Shown here piece after piece: positions 1 through 8,500 of a DNA stretch of 64,000 bases. The stretch covers positions 227,975 to 291,974 of the forward strand of contig NZ_JBHSIS010000008.1 of NCBI RefSeq assembly GCF_042653545.1, written 5' to 3'. Source of the stretch: Actinophytocola glycyrrhizae. GTDB lineage: Bacteria > Actinomycetota > Actinomycetes > Mycobacteriales > Pseudonocardiaceae. The notes under the pieces were generated by a model that saw only the letters and a program-made list of their open reading frames with translations, was not told the origin of the DNA and ran no database searches. Numbering within the stretch: the first letter of the stretch is position 1; each line of letters opens with the position of its first letter. The position numbers were made by a program, and so were the translations under genes.

Positions 1-632
1 CGCTCGGCCACCAGCCGCGCCCGCAGCGCCGCGGCCATTGCGTCGACGGCCTGTGCCAGCTCGGTCGTCTCGTCCCGAGGCCGGTCGCCGATCTCCTCCC
101 CGACCGACAGGGTCGCGTCGCCGTCGGCCACCCGCCGCGCGGCGACCGCGGCGCGCCGCAGCCGTTTCGACAGCCGGCCACCCAGGACGATCCCGAGCAC
201 CGTCGCCAGCACCAGCACCGCGGCCGAACCGAGGATCAGCACGTTGTCCAGCTGCCGCAACGCCTCGTCGCGGTCGGCGTACGGGCTGCGCAACGACAGG
301 ACGCGTCCGTCGGTCTCGGCCGCCGCCCAGATCCACGCACCGGCGGGCGTCCGCTCCAGGTAGGTGGCGCGGCGGCCGCCGCGGACCGCGTCCAGCAGCT
401 CCTCCGGCACGTCTGGCGCGTCCAGCCTGCTGCCGAGCGCCGCGCGGCCGGTCAGCCCGTAGTCCCGGACGACCAGCTGGATCCGCTCGTCCTGCACCCG
501 CCGCGCGTCGGCGAGCTGCACCCGGCTGAACTCCGAGCGCACGAGCAGCGACAACGCCACCGCGAGCACCACGCTGACGAGCACGATCACCGCCGACAGC
601 CGCCACCGCAACGACTGCGGGAAGAACCTCAT
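1..632 (-). CDS. Sensor histidine kinase, N-terminal part (cut by window edge)
   Basis: Membrane sensor kinase of an OmpR-type two-component system; only the first ~210 residues are inside the window. A first membrane segment lies at about residues 11-31, a roughly 95-residue extracytoplasmic region follows, then a second membrane segment (about 130-151) and the start of a HAMP linker. The His-box and ATPase domains lie beyond the left edge. The ATG overlaps the stop of the preceding response-regulator gene as ATGA, so the two are translationally coupled. The ligand cannot be inferred. Confidence 0.85.
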   Translation of the reverse strand, partial: MRFFPQSLRWRLSAVIVLVSVVLAVALSLLVRSEFSRVQLADARRVQDERIQLVVRDYGLTGRAALGSRLDAPDVPEELLDAVRGGRRATYLERTPAGAWIWAAAETDGRVLSLRSPYADRDEALRQLDNVLILGSAAVLVLATVLGIVLGGRLSKRLRRAAVAARRVADGDATLSVGEEIGDRPRDETTELAQAVDAMAAALRARLVAE

Positions 633-1291
633 GCGCCGTGCTTGAGCTTGTACCCGAAGCCCCGCACGGTCTCGATCAGGTCCTGGCCGATCTTCGTGCG
701 CAGCCGCTGCACGTGGACGTCGACGACGCGCGAGTCGCCGCCCCACTGGTAGTCCCACACCTGTTCCAGCAGCACGTCCCTGGTCAGCACGGTGCCCGGC
801 GAGTCGGCGAAGCACAGCAGCAGCCGCAGCTCGGTCGGCGTCAGCTCGACCGGCCTGCCCTTCAACCGCACCTCCAGCGCGTCCCGGTCGACCACCAGGT
901 CACCGAAGGTGTCCCCGGCCGCCGCTGGCACCGCCGCACGGCTCATCCGCCGCACAACGGCACGGATCCGCGCGACCAGCACGGTGCTGTCGAACGGTTT
1001 CGTCACGTAGTCGTCGGCGCCTGCCTCCAGGCCGAGCACGACGTCGACGGGGTCCGCGCGGGCCGACATCATCAGCACCGGGGTGGGGCTCTCCTCGCGG
1101 ATCTGGCGGCACAGGGACACCCCGTTCATGCCGGGCAGCATGATGTCGAGCAGCGCCACGTCCGGTCGCCGCGCACGGAACGCGGCCAGCCCGGTGAGCC
1201 CGTCGGCGGCCACCTCGACGGTGAACCCGTTGCGTTCCAACGCGAGCTGCGTCGCCTCCCGGATCACGTCGTCGTCCTCGACCAGCAGCAC
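629..1291 (-). CDS. OmpR/PhoB-family response regulator
   Basis: Cytoplasmic DNA-binding partner of the kinase that follows it. It has a receiver domain (residues about 1-115, acidic pocket in VLLVEDDD, phospho-acceptor Asp in LLDIMLPGM, conserved Lys in VTKPF) and a winged-helix DNA-binding domain (about 125-220, ending RGFGYKLK). I chose the GTG at 1291 because a GAGGGG ribosome-binding sequence sits about 8 nt upstream; an ATG further upstream is in another frame. Length about 220 aa is normal for the family. Confidence 0.9.
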   Translation of the reverse strand: MLLVEDDDVIREATQLALERNGFTVEVAADGLTGLAAFRARRPDVALLDIMLPGMNGVSLCRQIREESPTPVLMMSARADPVDVVLGLEAGADDYVTKPFDSTVLVARIRAVVRRMSRAAVPAAAGDTFGDLVVDRDALEVRLKGRPVELTPTELRLLLCFADSPGTVLTRDVLLEQVWDYQWGGDSRVVDVHVQRLRTKIGQDLIETVRGFGYKLKHGA

Positions 1292-1368
1292 TCGCGGACG
1301 CCCCCTCGCAGGCTCCGGGGCGCCGCTCGCGGTCGCCCTGTGCTCATGGTTCGCTCCGCAAGCTCCGC

Positions 1369-1971
1369 TCACTTCGGCACCTCGACGAGCCGCGTGCCGT
1401 TCCACCGGTACAGCACCAGCGACTGGTCCGACGGGCAGCACGGGTCGTCCCGCGCCGACCAGGCGCTGCGGATCAGCACCAGCTCGTTGCCCTTGCCGTT
1501 GGCCGGCACGAGGTCGATGGCCGGTCCCTCGACGCCGAGCAGGCGCGTCGGCGGTTCCGTCGTCAGGTCGTACACGAAGGCCGCGTAGCCCGCGTAGGCC
1601 ACCAGCCCGGACGGCTCGGGCAGAATCATCGGCTTGGCGTACTCGTGGCGGGGGCAGGTGAGCAGCAGGACGACCAGCTCGGACTTGCCGTCGCCGGTGA
1701 GGTCGACGTACCGGTCGTCGGTCGGGTACTGGCCACCGTCGCACGGCACCAGGCCGTCCTTGATCCTGGGCTCGACCTGCGGGTCCGCCCGCAGGATCGC
1801 GACCGGGTCGGCGGAGGCCGGGGTGCCGCTGGGCAGCGTCGGCGCCGACGGCGGCGGGCTGACCTGGCTCGCGCGGCCTGCCACCTCGACACCGCCCTGC
1901 GTGGCACAGCCCGCGGCGCAGAGCATGGCGAGGCCGCACAACAGGGCCCGCCCGATCACCTTTCCGCGCAC
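1369..1971 (-). CDS. Putative lipoprotein with FG-GAP/VCBS-like repeat
   Basis: Predicted secreted lipoprotein of about 200 aa of unknown function. A short positively charged N-terminus, a hydrophobic stretch and a lipobox-like CAAGC end the signal. After a Pro/Ser-rich linker there is a DLTGDGKSELV segment resembling a Ca-binding FG-GAP/VCBS repeat, and a CPSD motif near the end. It precedes the response regulator by about 80 nt on the same strand and may be the sensed or regulated envelope component of that system (inference). Start is uncertain: GTG 1977 is an alternative to GTG 1971. Confidence 0.7.
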   Translation of the reverse strand: MRGKVIGRALLCGLAMLCAAGCATQGGVEVAGRASQVSPPPSAPTLPSGTPASADPVAILRADPQVEPRIKDGLVPCDGGQYPTDDRYVDLTGDGKSELVVLLLTCPRHEYAKPMILPEPSGLVAYAGYAAFVYDLTTEPPTRLLGVEGPAIDLVPANGKGNELVLIRSAWSARDDPCCPSDQSLVLYRWNGTRLVEVPK

Positions 1972-2020
1972 GAGCACAGGAGACCATGCCGCGGGCGCCT
2001 CGGCCACCGGGGTCCCCGCC

Positions 2021-2061
2021 GCTGTTACGTGGCCGCGAACGGGTCGCCGGGCGGCTGTTAC
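2021..2061. promoter_or_regulatory. Direct repeat GCTGTTAC (two copies, 33 bp apart)
   Basis: GCTGTTAC occurs at 2021-2028 and 2054-2061 in the divergent space between the lipoprotein and the LCP gene. Paired half-sites with helical-turn spacing are typical for OmpR-type regulators, so the adjacent response regulator is a candidate binder. This is pattern evidence only. Confidence 0.25.
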
Positions 2062-2106
2062 AGAACCGCGGCACGACGGGTGCAATCGGTCCATAACGTC
2101 GGAACC

Positions 2107-3294
2107 ATGCTGGTGTGGGCGGGGAGGACCCTGGTGGCGCTCGTGTCGGCCGCCGTCGTGGCGGCCGTCGGTTTCGGGTGGTACACCTACCGCACCGCCG
2201 AGGACAACGTGGTCCGCGACGACGTGATCGCGGACCGCCCCGACGACCCGTCGTCGGTGCGCGACCTGCCCCGCACCGCGTCGACCATCCTGCTGGTTGG
2301 CCTCGACTCCCGCACCGACGCGCAGGGCAACCCGCTGCCGCGGGACGTGCTGGACGCACTGCGCGCAGGCGAGGCGGACGGCGAGCAGAACACCGACACC
2401 ATGATGCTGGTGCACGTGCCGGCCGACCCGGAGAAGAAGGCGTTCGCCCTGTCCCTCCCCCGCGATTCCTATGTGGACATCGCAGGCGGGTTCGGCAGGC
2501 ACAAGCTGAACTCCGCGTACGCACGGGCGAAGAACGCGGCCGCGAACCAGCTGCGCGACGAGGGCGCCGACGACGCGACGGTCGACCGCGAGTCCACCAC
2601 CGAGGGCAGGAGAAACCTGATCGCGACGGTGTCCGCGCTGACCGGCCTGCACATCGACCACTACGCGGAGATCGGCCTGCACGGCTTCAGCGAGATCACG
2701 AAGGCCGTCGGCGGCGTCCCGGTGTGCCTGAACGAGCCGGTGCACGACTCCTACTCGGGTGCGGATTTCCCGGCGGGCGAGCAGATCCTGCAGGGCGTCG
2801 ACGCGCTGAAGTTCGTCCGGCAGCGCCACGGCCTCCCGGGCGGCGACCTCGACCGCGTGCGCAGACAGCAGGCCTTCCTGGCCGGGGTGGCGCACCGGCT
2901 GTTCAGCTCGGGCACCCTCACCTCACCCGCGGGCGTGCGCACCCTGGTCGACGCGCTGACCAGGACGGTGGTGCTGGACAAGAACTGGGACCTGCTGTCC
3001 TTCGCGACCCAGGCCGCCACCCTGACCGGCGACCACATCGAGTTCTCCACCATCCCCACCGGCAGCATCGACCTGCGTACCCCCTCCGACGGCAGCGCGG
3101 TCGAGGTCGACCCGGCGCAGGTGCGGGCGTACGTACAGAGCCTGTTGAACGGTCCCCCGCCAAGCACCCCGGCCCGCAACACCACGAACCAGAGGAAACC
3201 GCAGGCAGACCCGGAAACGGTGATCGTGCAGAACCTCGCCCGGCAGACCCCGGACGAGCCGATGACCGCCGACGGCATTCCCTGCGTCAACTGA
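2107..3294 (+). CDS. LytR-CpsA-Psr (LCP) family cell-wall ligase
   Basis: LCP phosphotransferases attach polyprenyl-linked polymers (arabinogalactan or teichoic-type glycans) to peptidoglycan outside the membrane. The 395-aa protein has an N-terminal signal anchor (about residues 4-25) and an LCP core. Conserved stretches are ILLVGLDSR, NTDTMMLVHV, LSLPRDSYV with its Arg-Asp, and LKFVRQRHGLPGGDLDRVRRQQ. A Pro/Thr/Asn-rich tail follows. ATG 2107 is preceded by a weak GGAA; family alignment supports this start. It is transcribed divergently from the lipoprotein/two-component genes. Confidence 0.93.
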   Translation: MLVWAGRTLVALVSAAVVAAVGFGWYTYRTAEDNVVRDDVIADRPDDPSSVRDLPRTASTILLVGLDSRTDAQGNPLPRDVLDALRAGEADGEQNTDTMMLVHVPADPEKKAFALSLPRDSYVDIAGGFGRHKLNSAYARAKNAAANQLRDEGADDATVDRESTTEGRRNLIATVSALTGLHIDHYAEIGLHGFSEITKAVGGVPVCLNEPVHDSYSGADFPAGEQILQGVDALKFVRQRHGLPGGDLDRVRRQQAFLAGVAHRLFSSGTLTSPAGVRTLVDALTRTVVLDKNWDLLSFATQAATLTGDHIEFSTIPTGSIDLRTPSDGSAVEVDPAQVRAYVQSLLNGPPPSTPARNTTNQRKPQADPETVIVQNLARQTPDEPMTADGIPCVN

Positions 3295-3405
3295 CAAAAA
3301 CAGGACAACCTCGCCCGCACCCGTTCCACATTCACGCAAGCAACGGGGAATCCCGTTGTCAGCAGGTACCATCAGTGCAAACTGGGTGAAGATCGGGGAG
3401 GGTGC

Positions 3406-3603
3406 ATGGCGAACCTCACAGAAGCCGACCTCGGCTCGGAACTGGTGGACCTGACCGCGATCCCTTTGACAGAACTGCGCGACCTCACGACATCAGAGCT
3501 GGTCGCGGCCCTGGAACACACCTACGCGACCGCAGCGTACGTCACCGGGAATGAACTGCAGGAACAGGAAAACGGGGTTGGACGCTGTCCAGGCACCGCT
3601 TGA
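3406..3603 (+). CDS. FxsA-like RiPP precursor candidate (65 aa)
   Basis: Small acidic peptide with a strong ribosome-binding site (GGGGAGG, about 5 nt before ATG). The segment LVDLTAIPLTELRDLTTSEL resembles the leader of FxsA/FxSxx-COOH RiPP precursors (pattern LVDxSxxPLxxL). The C-terminus (VGRCPGTA) lacks the FxSxx motif. The next gene is an aKG-HExxH peptide hydroxylase whose start overlaps this stop codon, the usual arrangement for a precursor/modifier pair. I infer a leader-containing substrate. The core residues are unknown; Tyr/Thr/Asn/Gln in the last 27 residues are candidates. Confidence 0.6.
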   Translation: MANLTEADLGSELVDLTAIPLTELRDLTTSELVAALEHTYATAAYVTGNELQEQENGVGRCPGTA

Positions 3604-5354
3604 CACGGACCGAGTTCGACCAGGTGTGCGCCGGTCCCATCAGCGGCGACACCATGGCGTTGCTCGAGAACGCACAGCACAGCCAACGGCGACTGGCCTT
3701 CCGGGCACTGGTCGATCAGCTGCGGCGCGCTCCGCAAACGATCGGGCGTCTCGTCGACCCGGAAGGGGCGTGGCGGATCATCGCCGCCGCCGAACAGCGG
3801 GATCCGGGCGCGGTGGCGGATCTTCTGATGTATCCGACGGTCGGCGTGTGGTTGACCCGCGCCCTGCACTACACGAGGCCGGGCACCACGGCCGTGTGGC
3901 CGGAACTCGGCTACCTCCACCTGATCGCGGCGGCCGCCGCGATCAGAACCGGCCACCGCTGCGCTGTCCGGGTCCCGGTGTGGCGCGGTGTGGTGTCGCT
4001 CCCCACCGTCGGCCACGTGCGGGTCCCCGGGACGTTCCCCGTGGGATCGGCTGAGGTGAGCTGCGCCGGGCACGCGTCCCGGCTCCGCCTCGGCCGAACG
4101 GTCTCGATGCCCTTGGACGGCAGCGACTCCGCGTTCACCCCGGCACGGCAGCACACCACCACCGCCAACGGCAGCACGCTGCGCGCGTGGGTCGACGACC
4201 ACGACCCCTATCACGGCTTCGCCGAACCGCGCCCGCCCGCCGACCTCACCGACGTCATGCTCTCGGAGTGGCACAAGCTCCTCGACGAGGCGTGGGACGT
4301 CCTCGTGCACCACCACCCCGCCTACGCACGGGAACTGACGTCCGGTCTGCGCGCGCTCATGCCCATCGGGCCGGGCGGGGACACCGTCGGCGCGTCGTCG
4401 CCCGCCGCGTTCGGCGGGATCCGGCTGTCGGCCGACGGCACCGCGACCGAGTTCGCCGAGGCGATGGTGCACGAGATGCAGCACTCGAAGCTGAACGCGC
4501 TGATGACCATGGTGCGACTCGGCAACGGCGACAACGAGCGCCGCTATCTGGCGCCATGGCGGGATGACCCCCGTCCTCTGGTCGGGCTCATCCACGGCGT
4601 GTACGCGTTCACCTGCGGAGTGGAGTTCTGGCTGTCGCAAAGCTCGGTCGTCGCCGAGAACGAGGCCCGCACCATCGACTTCGACATGGTCCGCAGGCGG
4701 CTTCAGGTCCGGCGAGCCCTGGACACGATCACGGCAAGCGGGCTGCTCACCGCGCCCGGGCAGGCGCTCGTGGACGTGGTCTCGGCCCGGTTGGCCGTCT
4801 GCGAGGAAGTGCCCGTGCACCCAGCCCTGTCCGCCACCGTCACCGCGGTCGTCGACGACCACCAGGCACTGTGGCGGCTGCGTCACACCCGGCCGGACGC
4901 GCGTGCCGTCAGCGAGCTCGTCACCGCGTGGCTCGGCGGTGCGGCGCCACCCGCCTGGCCCGGCGGGGCCGCGGTCGGCACCGACGACGAACGGCGGCTG
5001 CCCGCGAACCGCAGGAACCTTCTGCGCGCCAAGGCGACCGACCCCGAGCTGTTCCGGTCACTCGTGCGCTCGCCGACGGCGTTACCTGGCACAACGCCAC
5101 GTGCGGACGCGGCGTTGTGCACCGGCGACTTCGCCGGTGCGGCGCACGGCTACGAGGACCGCCTGCGCGCCGACGCCGACGACGTCACCGCGTGGGCAGG
5201 GCTCGGGCTCGCCCTGCGGGCACAGGGAAACGAGGCGGCCTCGCTGCTCGAGCAACCGGAGGTCACGTTCGCCGTGTACCGCGGGATCCGGGCACGCGGC
5301 AGTCCTCTCCCTGCTGCTTCCGAACTCGCCACGTGGGTGAACCAGGCGCTGTAG
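3600..5354 (+). CDS. aKG-HExxH-type peptide beta-hydroxylase
   Basis: Member of the HExxH-motif family found next to FxsA-type peptides, expected to be an alpha-ketoglutarate/Fe(II)-dependent peptide beta-hydroxylase. HEMQH lies at residues 291-295 (His291, Glu292, His295) followed by SKLNALM; the C-terminal third is helical with a TPR-like end. TTG 3600 overlaps the precursor stop as TTGA. However, the reading frame stays open upstream to 3555 and encodes SRHRL just before the TTG, which resembles the N-terminal HRL motif of this family. The real start may therefore be CTG 3585. No radical SAM partner (FxsB) is in the window. Confidence 0.78.
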   Translation: MTRTEFDQVCAGPISGDTMALLENAQHSQRRLAFRALVDQLRRAPQTIGRLVDPEGAWRIIAAAEQRDPGAVADLLMYPTVGVWLTRALHYTRPGTTAVWPELGYLHLIAAAAAIRTGHRCAVRVPVWRGVVSLPTVGHVRVPGTFPVGSAEVSCAGHASRLRLGRTVSMPLDGSDSAFTPARQHTTTANGSTLRAWVDDHDPYHGFAEPRPPADLTDVMLSEWHKLLDEAWDVLVHHHPAYARELTSGLRALMPIGPGGDTVGASSPAAFGGIRLSADGTATEFAEAMVHEMQHSKLNALMTMVRLGNGDNERRYLAPWRDDPRPLVGLIHGVYAFTCGVEFWLSQSSVVAENEARTIDFDMVRRRLQVRRALDTITASGLLTAPGQALVDVVSARLAVCEEVPVHPALSATVTAVVDDHQALWRLRHTRPDARAVSELVTAWLGGAAPPAWPGGAAVGTDDERRLPANRRNLLRAKATDPELFRSLVRSPTALPGTTPRADAALCTGDFAGAAHGYEDRLRADADDVTAWAGLGLALRAQGNEAASLLEQPEVTFAVYRGIRARGSPLPAASELATWVNQAL

Positions 5355-5454
5355 CCGCACAGTTTCGGGGTTTGGTGCTTGCCCCGCCGGGACATGTTTC
5401 CCCCGCGTTCCAACGCGATCTCCGCGCTGCCGCCTCGCCCGGCCGTCGCGATCC

Positions 5455-5560
5455 CAGCAGCCGGAGGTCACGATCGTCATGTACCGCGATCTCCGGCCTT
5501 CGGTGGGCCCTTCTCCTGCTGGTTCCGCTCTCGCCAGGTGGGGTGACCCGGGCGCTACAG
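5455..5560 (+). pseudogene. Duplicated remnant of the hydroxylase C-terminus
   Basis: About 105 bp resembling the last 35 codons of the hydroxylase (5251-5354). In frame it reads QQPEVTIVMYRDLR, compared with EQPEVTFAVYRGIR in the intact gene, followed by a similar PxPAxSxLAxW pattern. The upstream flank does not match, so only the 3' tip of a second copy remains. Its end overlaps the stop codon of the convergent STAND/TPR gene (5555-5557). The 5355-5454 stretch between gene and remnant holds nothing else I recognise. Confidence 0.6.
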
Positions 5561-8500
5561 CTGCATGGTGTCGGTGTCGCAGTTCGCGCGGACGTTGTGG
5601 CTCGCCGCCAGTGTCGCCGGGTGGTTCTCACCGAGGACCTTGCGGAAGCTCGCCGACGTCTGCGTGTGCAGGATCGCCGCCTCGTCGGCATTGCCGAGCA
5701 GGTTCAGGTCCATGGAGAGGTTGTGCGAGAGGGCGAGACTCATGGGGTGCTCCTCGCCGAGGATCCGCTTGCTGCGCTCGAGGTTCTCGACATCGAGCTG
5801 ACGGGCCTTCTCGACCTCACCCAACTCCGCGAGATCGCTCGCCAGGTTGGCCCTGGCGACCAGGACATAGGGGTGGTCGTCGTGCAGGCGCTCGAGCAGC
5901 CCCGCGACCGCCCGCTCGTTCAGCTTGCGCGCCTCGTCGACATCGCCGACGAGACGGCGGGTGACCGCCAGGTTCGTCGCGGCGATCATGGCGAACGGGT
6001 GTTCCGGGTAGTAGATCTCCTCGAAGCCCGTGACGCTGCGGAGACCGAACTCGAGAGACCTCTGGAGGTCACCCATGTGCCGCAGCTCGGAGGTCATGTC
6101 CATCAAGCCGGTCACCGTGTCGAGGTGCCCCTCACCGTGCCGCAGGCGGTAGCGGTTGTAGCAGTCCTCGGTGAGTTCCATCGCCTTCTCGTGCAGGCCT
6201 GCCATGCGGCGGGCCACCGCGAGACACCGGTCACCGCCGATGGTCGTCGGGTGATCTCGGCCGAGAATCTCGGTGGTCAGCTGGCTCGTCACTTCCTGCA
6301 TCTCACAGGCTTCGACGTACTGACCGCATTCGCGGACGTCCATGGCAAGACAACTGCGGGTGTTCAGAGTCGCCCCGTGGTTGTCCCCCAGCATCGCGGT
6401 CCTGCGCCGAAGGATCTGCTCGTCCAGGTCCCGCGCCTTGAAGTAGTCGCCGGCGAGACGAAGCCGCGATGCGAAGGTGTTGGCGTAACGCCATGTCGCC
6501 GGGTCGTCCTCGCCGAGTACCTTGCGGGCACCCTTGAGGTTGCCCTCTGCCTTTTCCTTCTCCTCATAGAACCGCCCCGCCGCGCGGTCTTCGACAAGCA
6601 GGACGTCGGACATGGCGATCGTCGCCTCGTGTTCCTCGCCGAGGTGCTCGCGCATGAGCGTGTGGACCTCGTTGCTGACCTCACGCGCGTCGGTGACGCG
6701 GCCGACGCGGCGCAGCACGTTGCCGATGTGGCGGCCCATGTTCAGGGTGTCGACGTGGTTCGGGCCGAGGGCCACGGTCCACGAGTCGCGTGCGGACTCG
6801 GCGAGGTTCAGTGCGCCGTGGTAATCACCGGAGGCGATGAGGTAGCTGACCAGGTGCGTGACGAGGCGGCGGACCCAACTGTCCTCGCATTCCACGGCCC
6901 TGGAGTTGATGGCATGGGGAAGCAGGTCGGCGTATACCGGCCAGTTGACGGCGTTGTCCGGGTCTCCGGGATCGCCGTTCACGAGCATGAGGTGAACAGA
7001 GTGACGCATGTTGTCCCACTGGGTGCGGTCCAGTTGATCTCTCAGAACAGCCTGGACGAGTCTGTGAAGCTGGAGCGTGTTCCGGCTGTGGTCGATCTTC
7101 GCCAGGCTGTAGCGGTTGATCTCCCGGATCGCGTGGTTCAGCTTGATCGGGTCGGCGAAAGCCTCTGCCAGCGCGTCCGGAACCGGGGCGCCGCGCACGC
7201 CTGTGAACAGGCTGCGGGCAATGGGTTCCGGGCTGAAAAACGCACACACCTGAAGTAGCTCCAGCGCACCCCTGCGTTGGTCCTTGAGCCGGTTGAGCGG
7301 CACGTTCCACGCGGCGGCGACCGGGAGTTCGTACTCGCTCGTCCCGCCCGCCTTCAGCAACTCGGCACTGTTCTTCTCGAGCAGCCCGACGTACTCGGCG
7401 ACGGGCATGCCCGTCTGCGCCCGCCACGAGGCGGCCTGCTCGACCGCGAGCGGGAGGTCGCCCAGCGCCTCGGCCAGGCGGTCGGCGTCGTCGTCGGTGA
7501 TGTTGCCGCCACCGCGGCGGCGGAGGAGTTCCTTGCTCTCCGCGCGGGTGAACAGATCGACCTCGACGGTGCGCGCGACGGCCTGCCACTCGGAGTTCCG
7601 CGACGTCACCACGACGTGGCCGAGGCCTCTCGGCAGGAACTGGCGCACGACCGCGGGATCCTCCGCGTTGTCGAACACCAGGATCCACCTGCGGTCGGGC
7701 ATCCCGGTCCGCAACGTCTCGAGCACCGCGGGCACCGCGGTCTCCGCACTGCCCGCCGCGATCCCGAGCCGTTTGGCCAGATCGACGAAACTCGACCGGA
7801 TCTGCGTGGTGTGTTCCGATGGAATCCACCACACGATGTCGTATTCCGTCGCGTGCCGGTAAATGTATTCGACGACGGTCTGGGATTTCCCGACGCCACC
7901 CATCCCGTGCAGGGCTTCCGGCAGAACAGCGGTCGCCTCACCCGGTTCCATGAGGCGCCGTCGCAGTTGTTCGAGCAGTTCGTCCCGGCCGACGAAATCA
8001 GGATTCCGCAGCGGCACCGAACCCCAGATCTGAGGTTGTCGCCCCAGCGCCCGGCCAGTGCCTTCCGAATGACTCAACCCGGACGCGGTCATCTGGCCTC
8101 CTTCGGACATGGGTCGGGATTCCACGGTCGGTGCGTCGTACTGTGGCTGGAGCGGTGTGGGCTCGGTGATCGTACTGGCGGCCGTGGGCGTCGCGCCGGT
8201 GCCCGGCACAACTCCGCTTCTCCCCAGCTTGAGGCGGAGGCGCCGGGCGCGCGGTGCGTACCTTCCCGACAAAGCCCGGAAGACGGCCTCCTGCACACGC
8301 AGGTAGGGTCGCGACTCCGGGGTCGGCTCCGGTTCGGGCGTGCTGTCCGGATCGGACAACGCGTCCCGAAAATTACGCACGATCGGATTACGCGCGCCCA
8401 GGTGATCCCCGACCAGGCGAGCTACTCGCACAGTGTCACCGCGGCGCCCGCCTGCCAGCAGTTCCTCACGTACTCCGCTGTGGAACTCGTAGTCGACACC

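Noticed and set aside
5355..5454. Terminator between the convergent hydroxylase and STAND genes
   Set aside because: No convincing inverted repeat found; only the duplicated coding remnant downstream is supported.
4871..7258. 795-aa plus-strand open frame across the hydroxylase end and the STAND gene
   Set aside because: It is antisense to the well-supported STAND/TPR gene and to part of the hydroxylase frame; composition is typical of GC-rich shadow frames with no domain.
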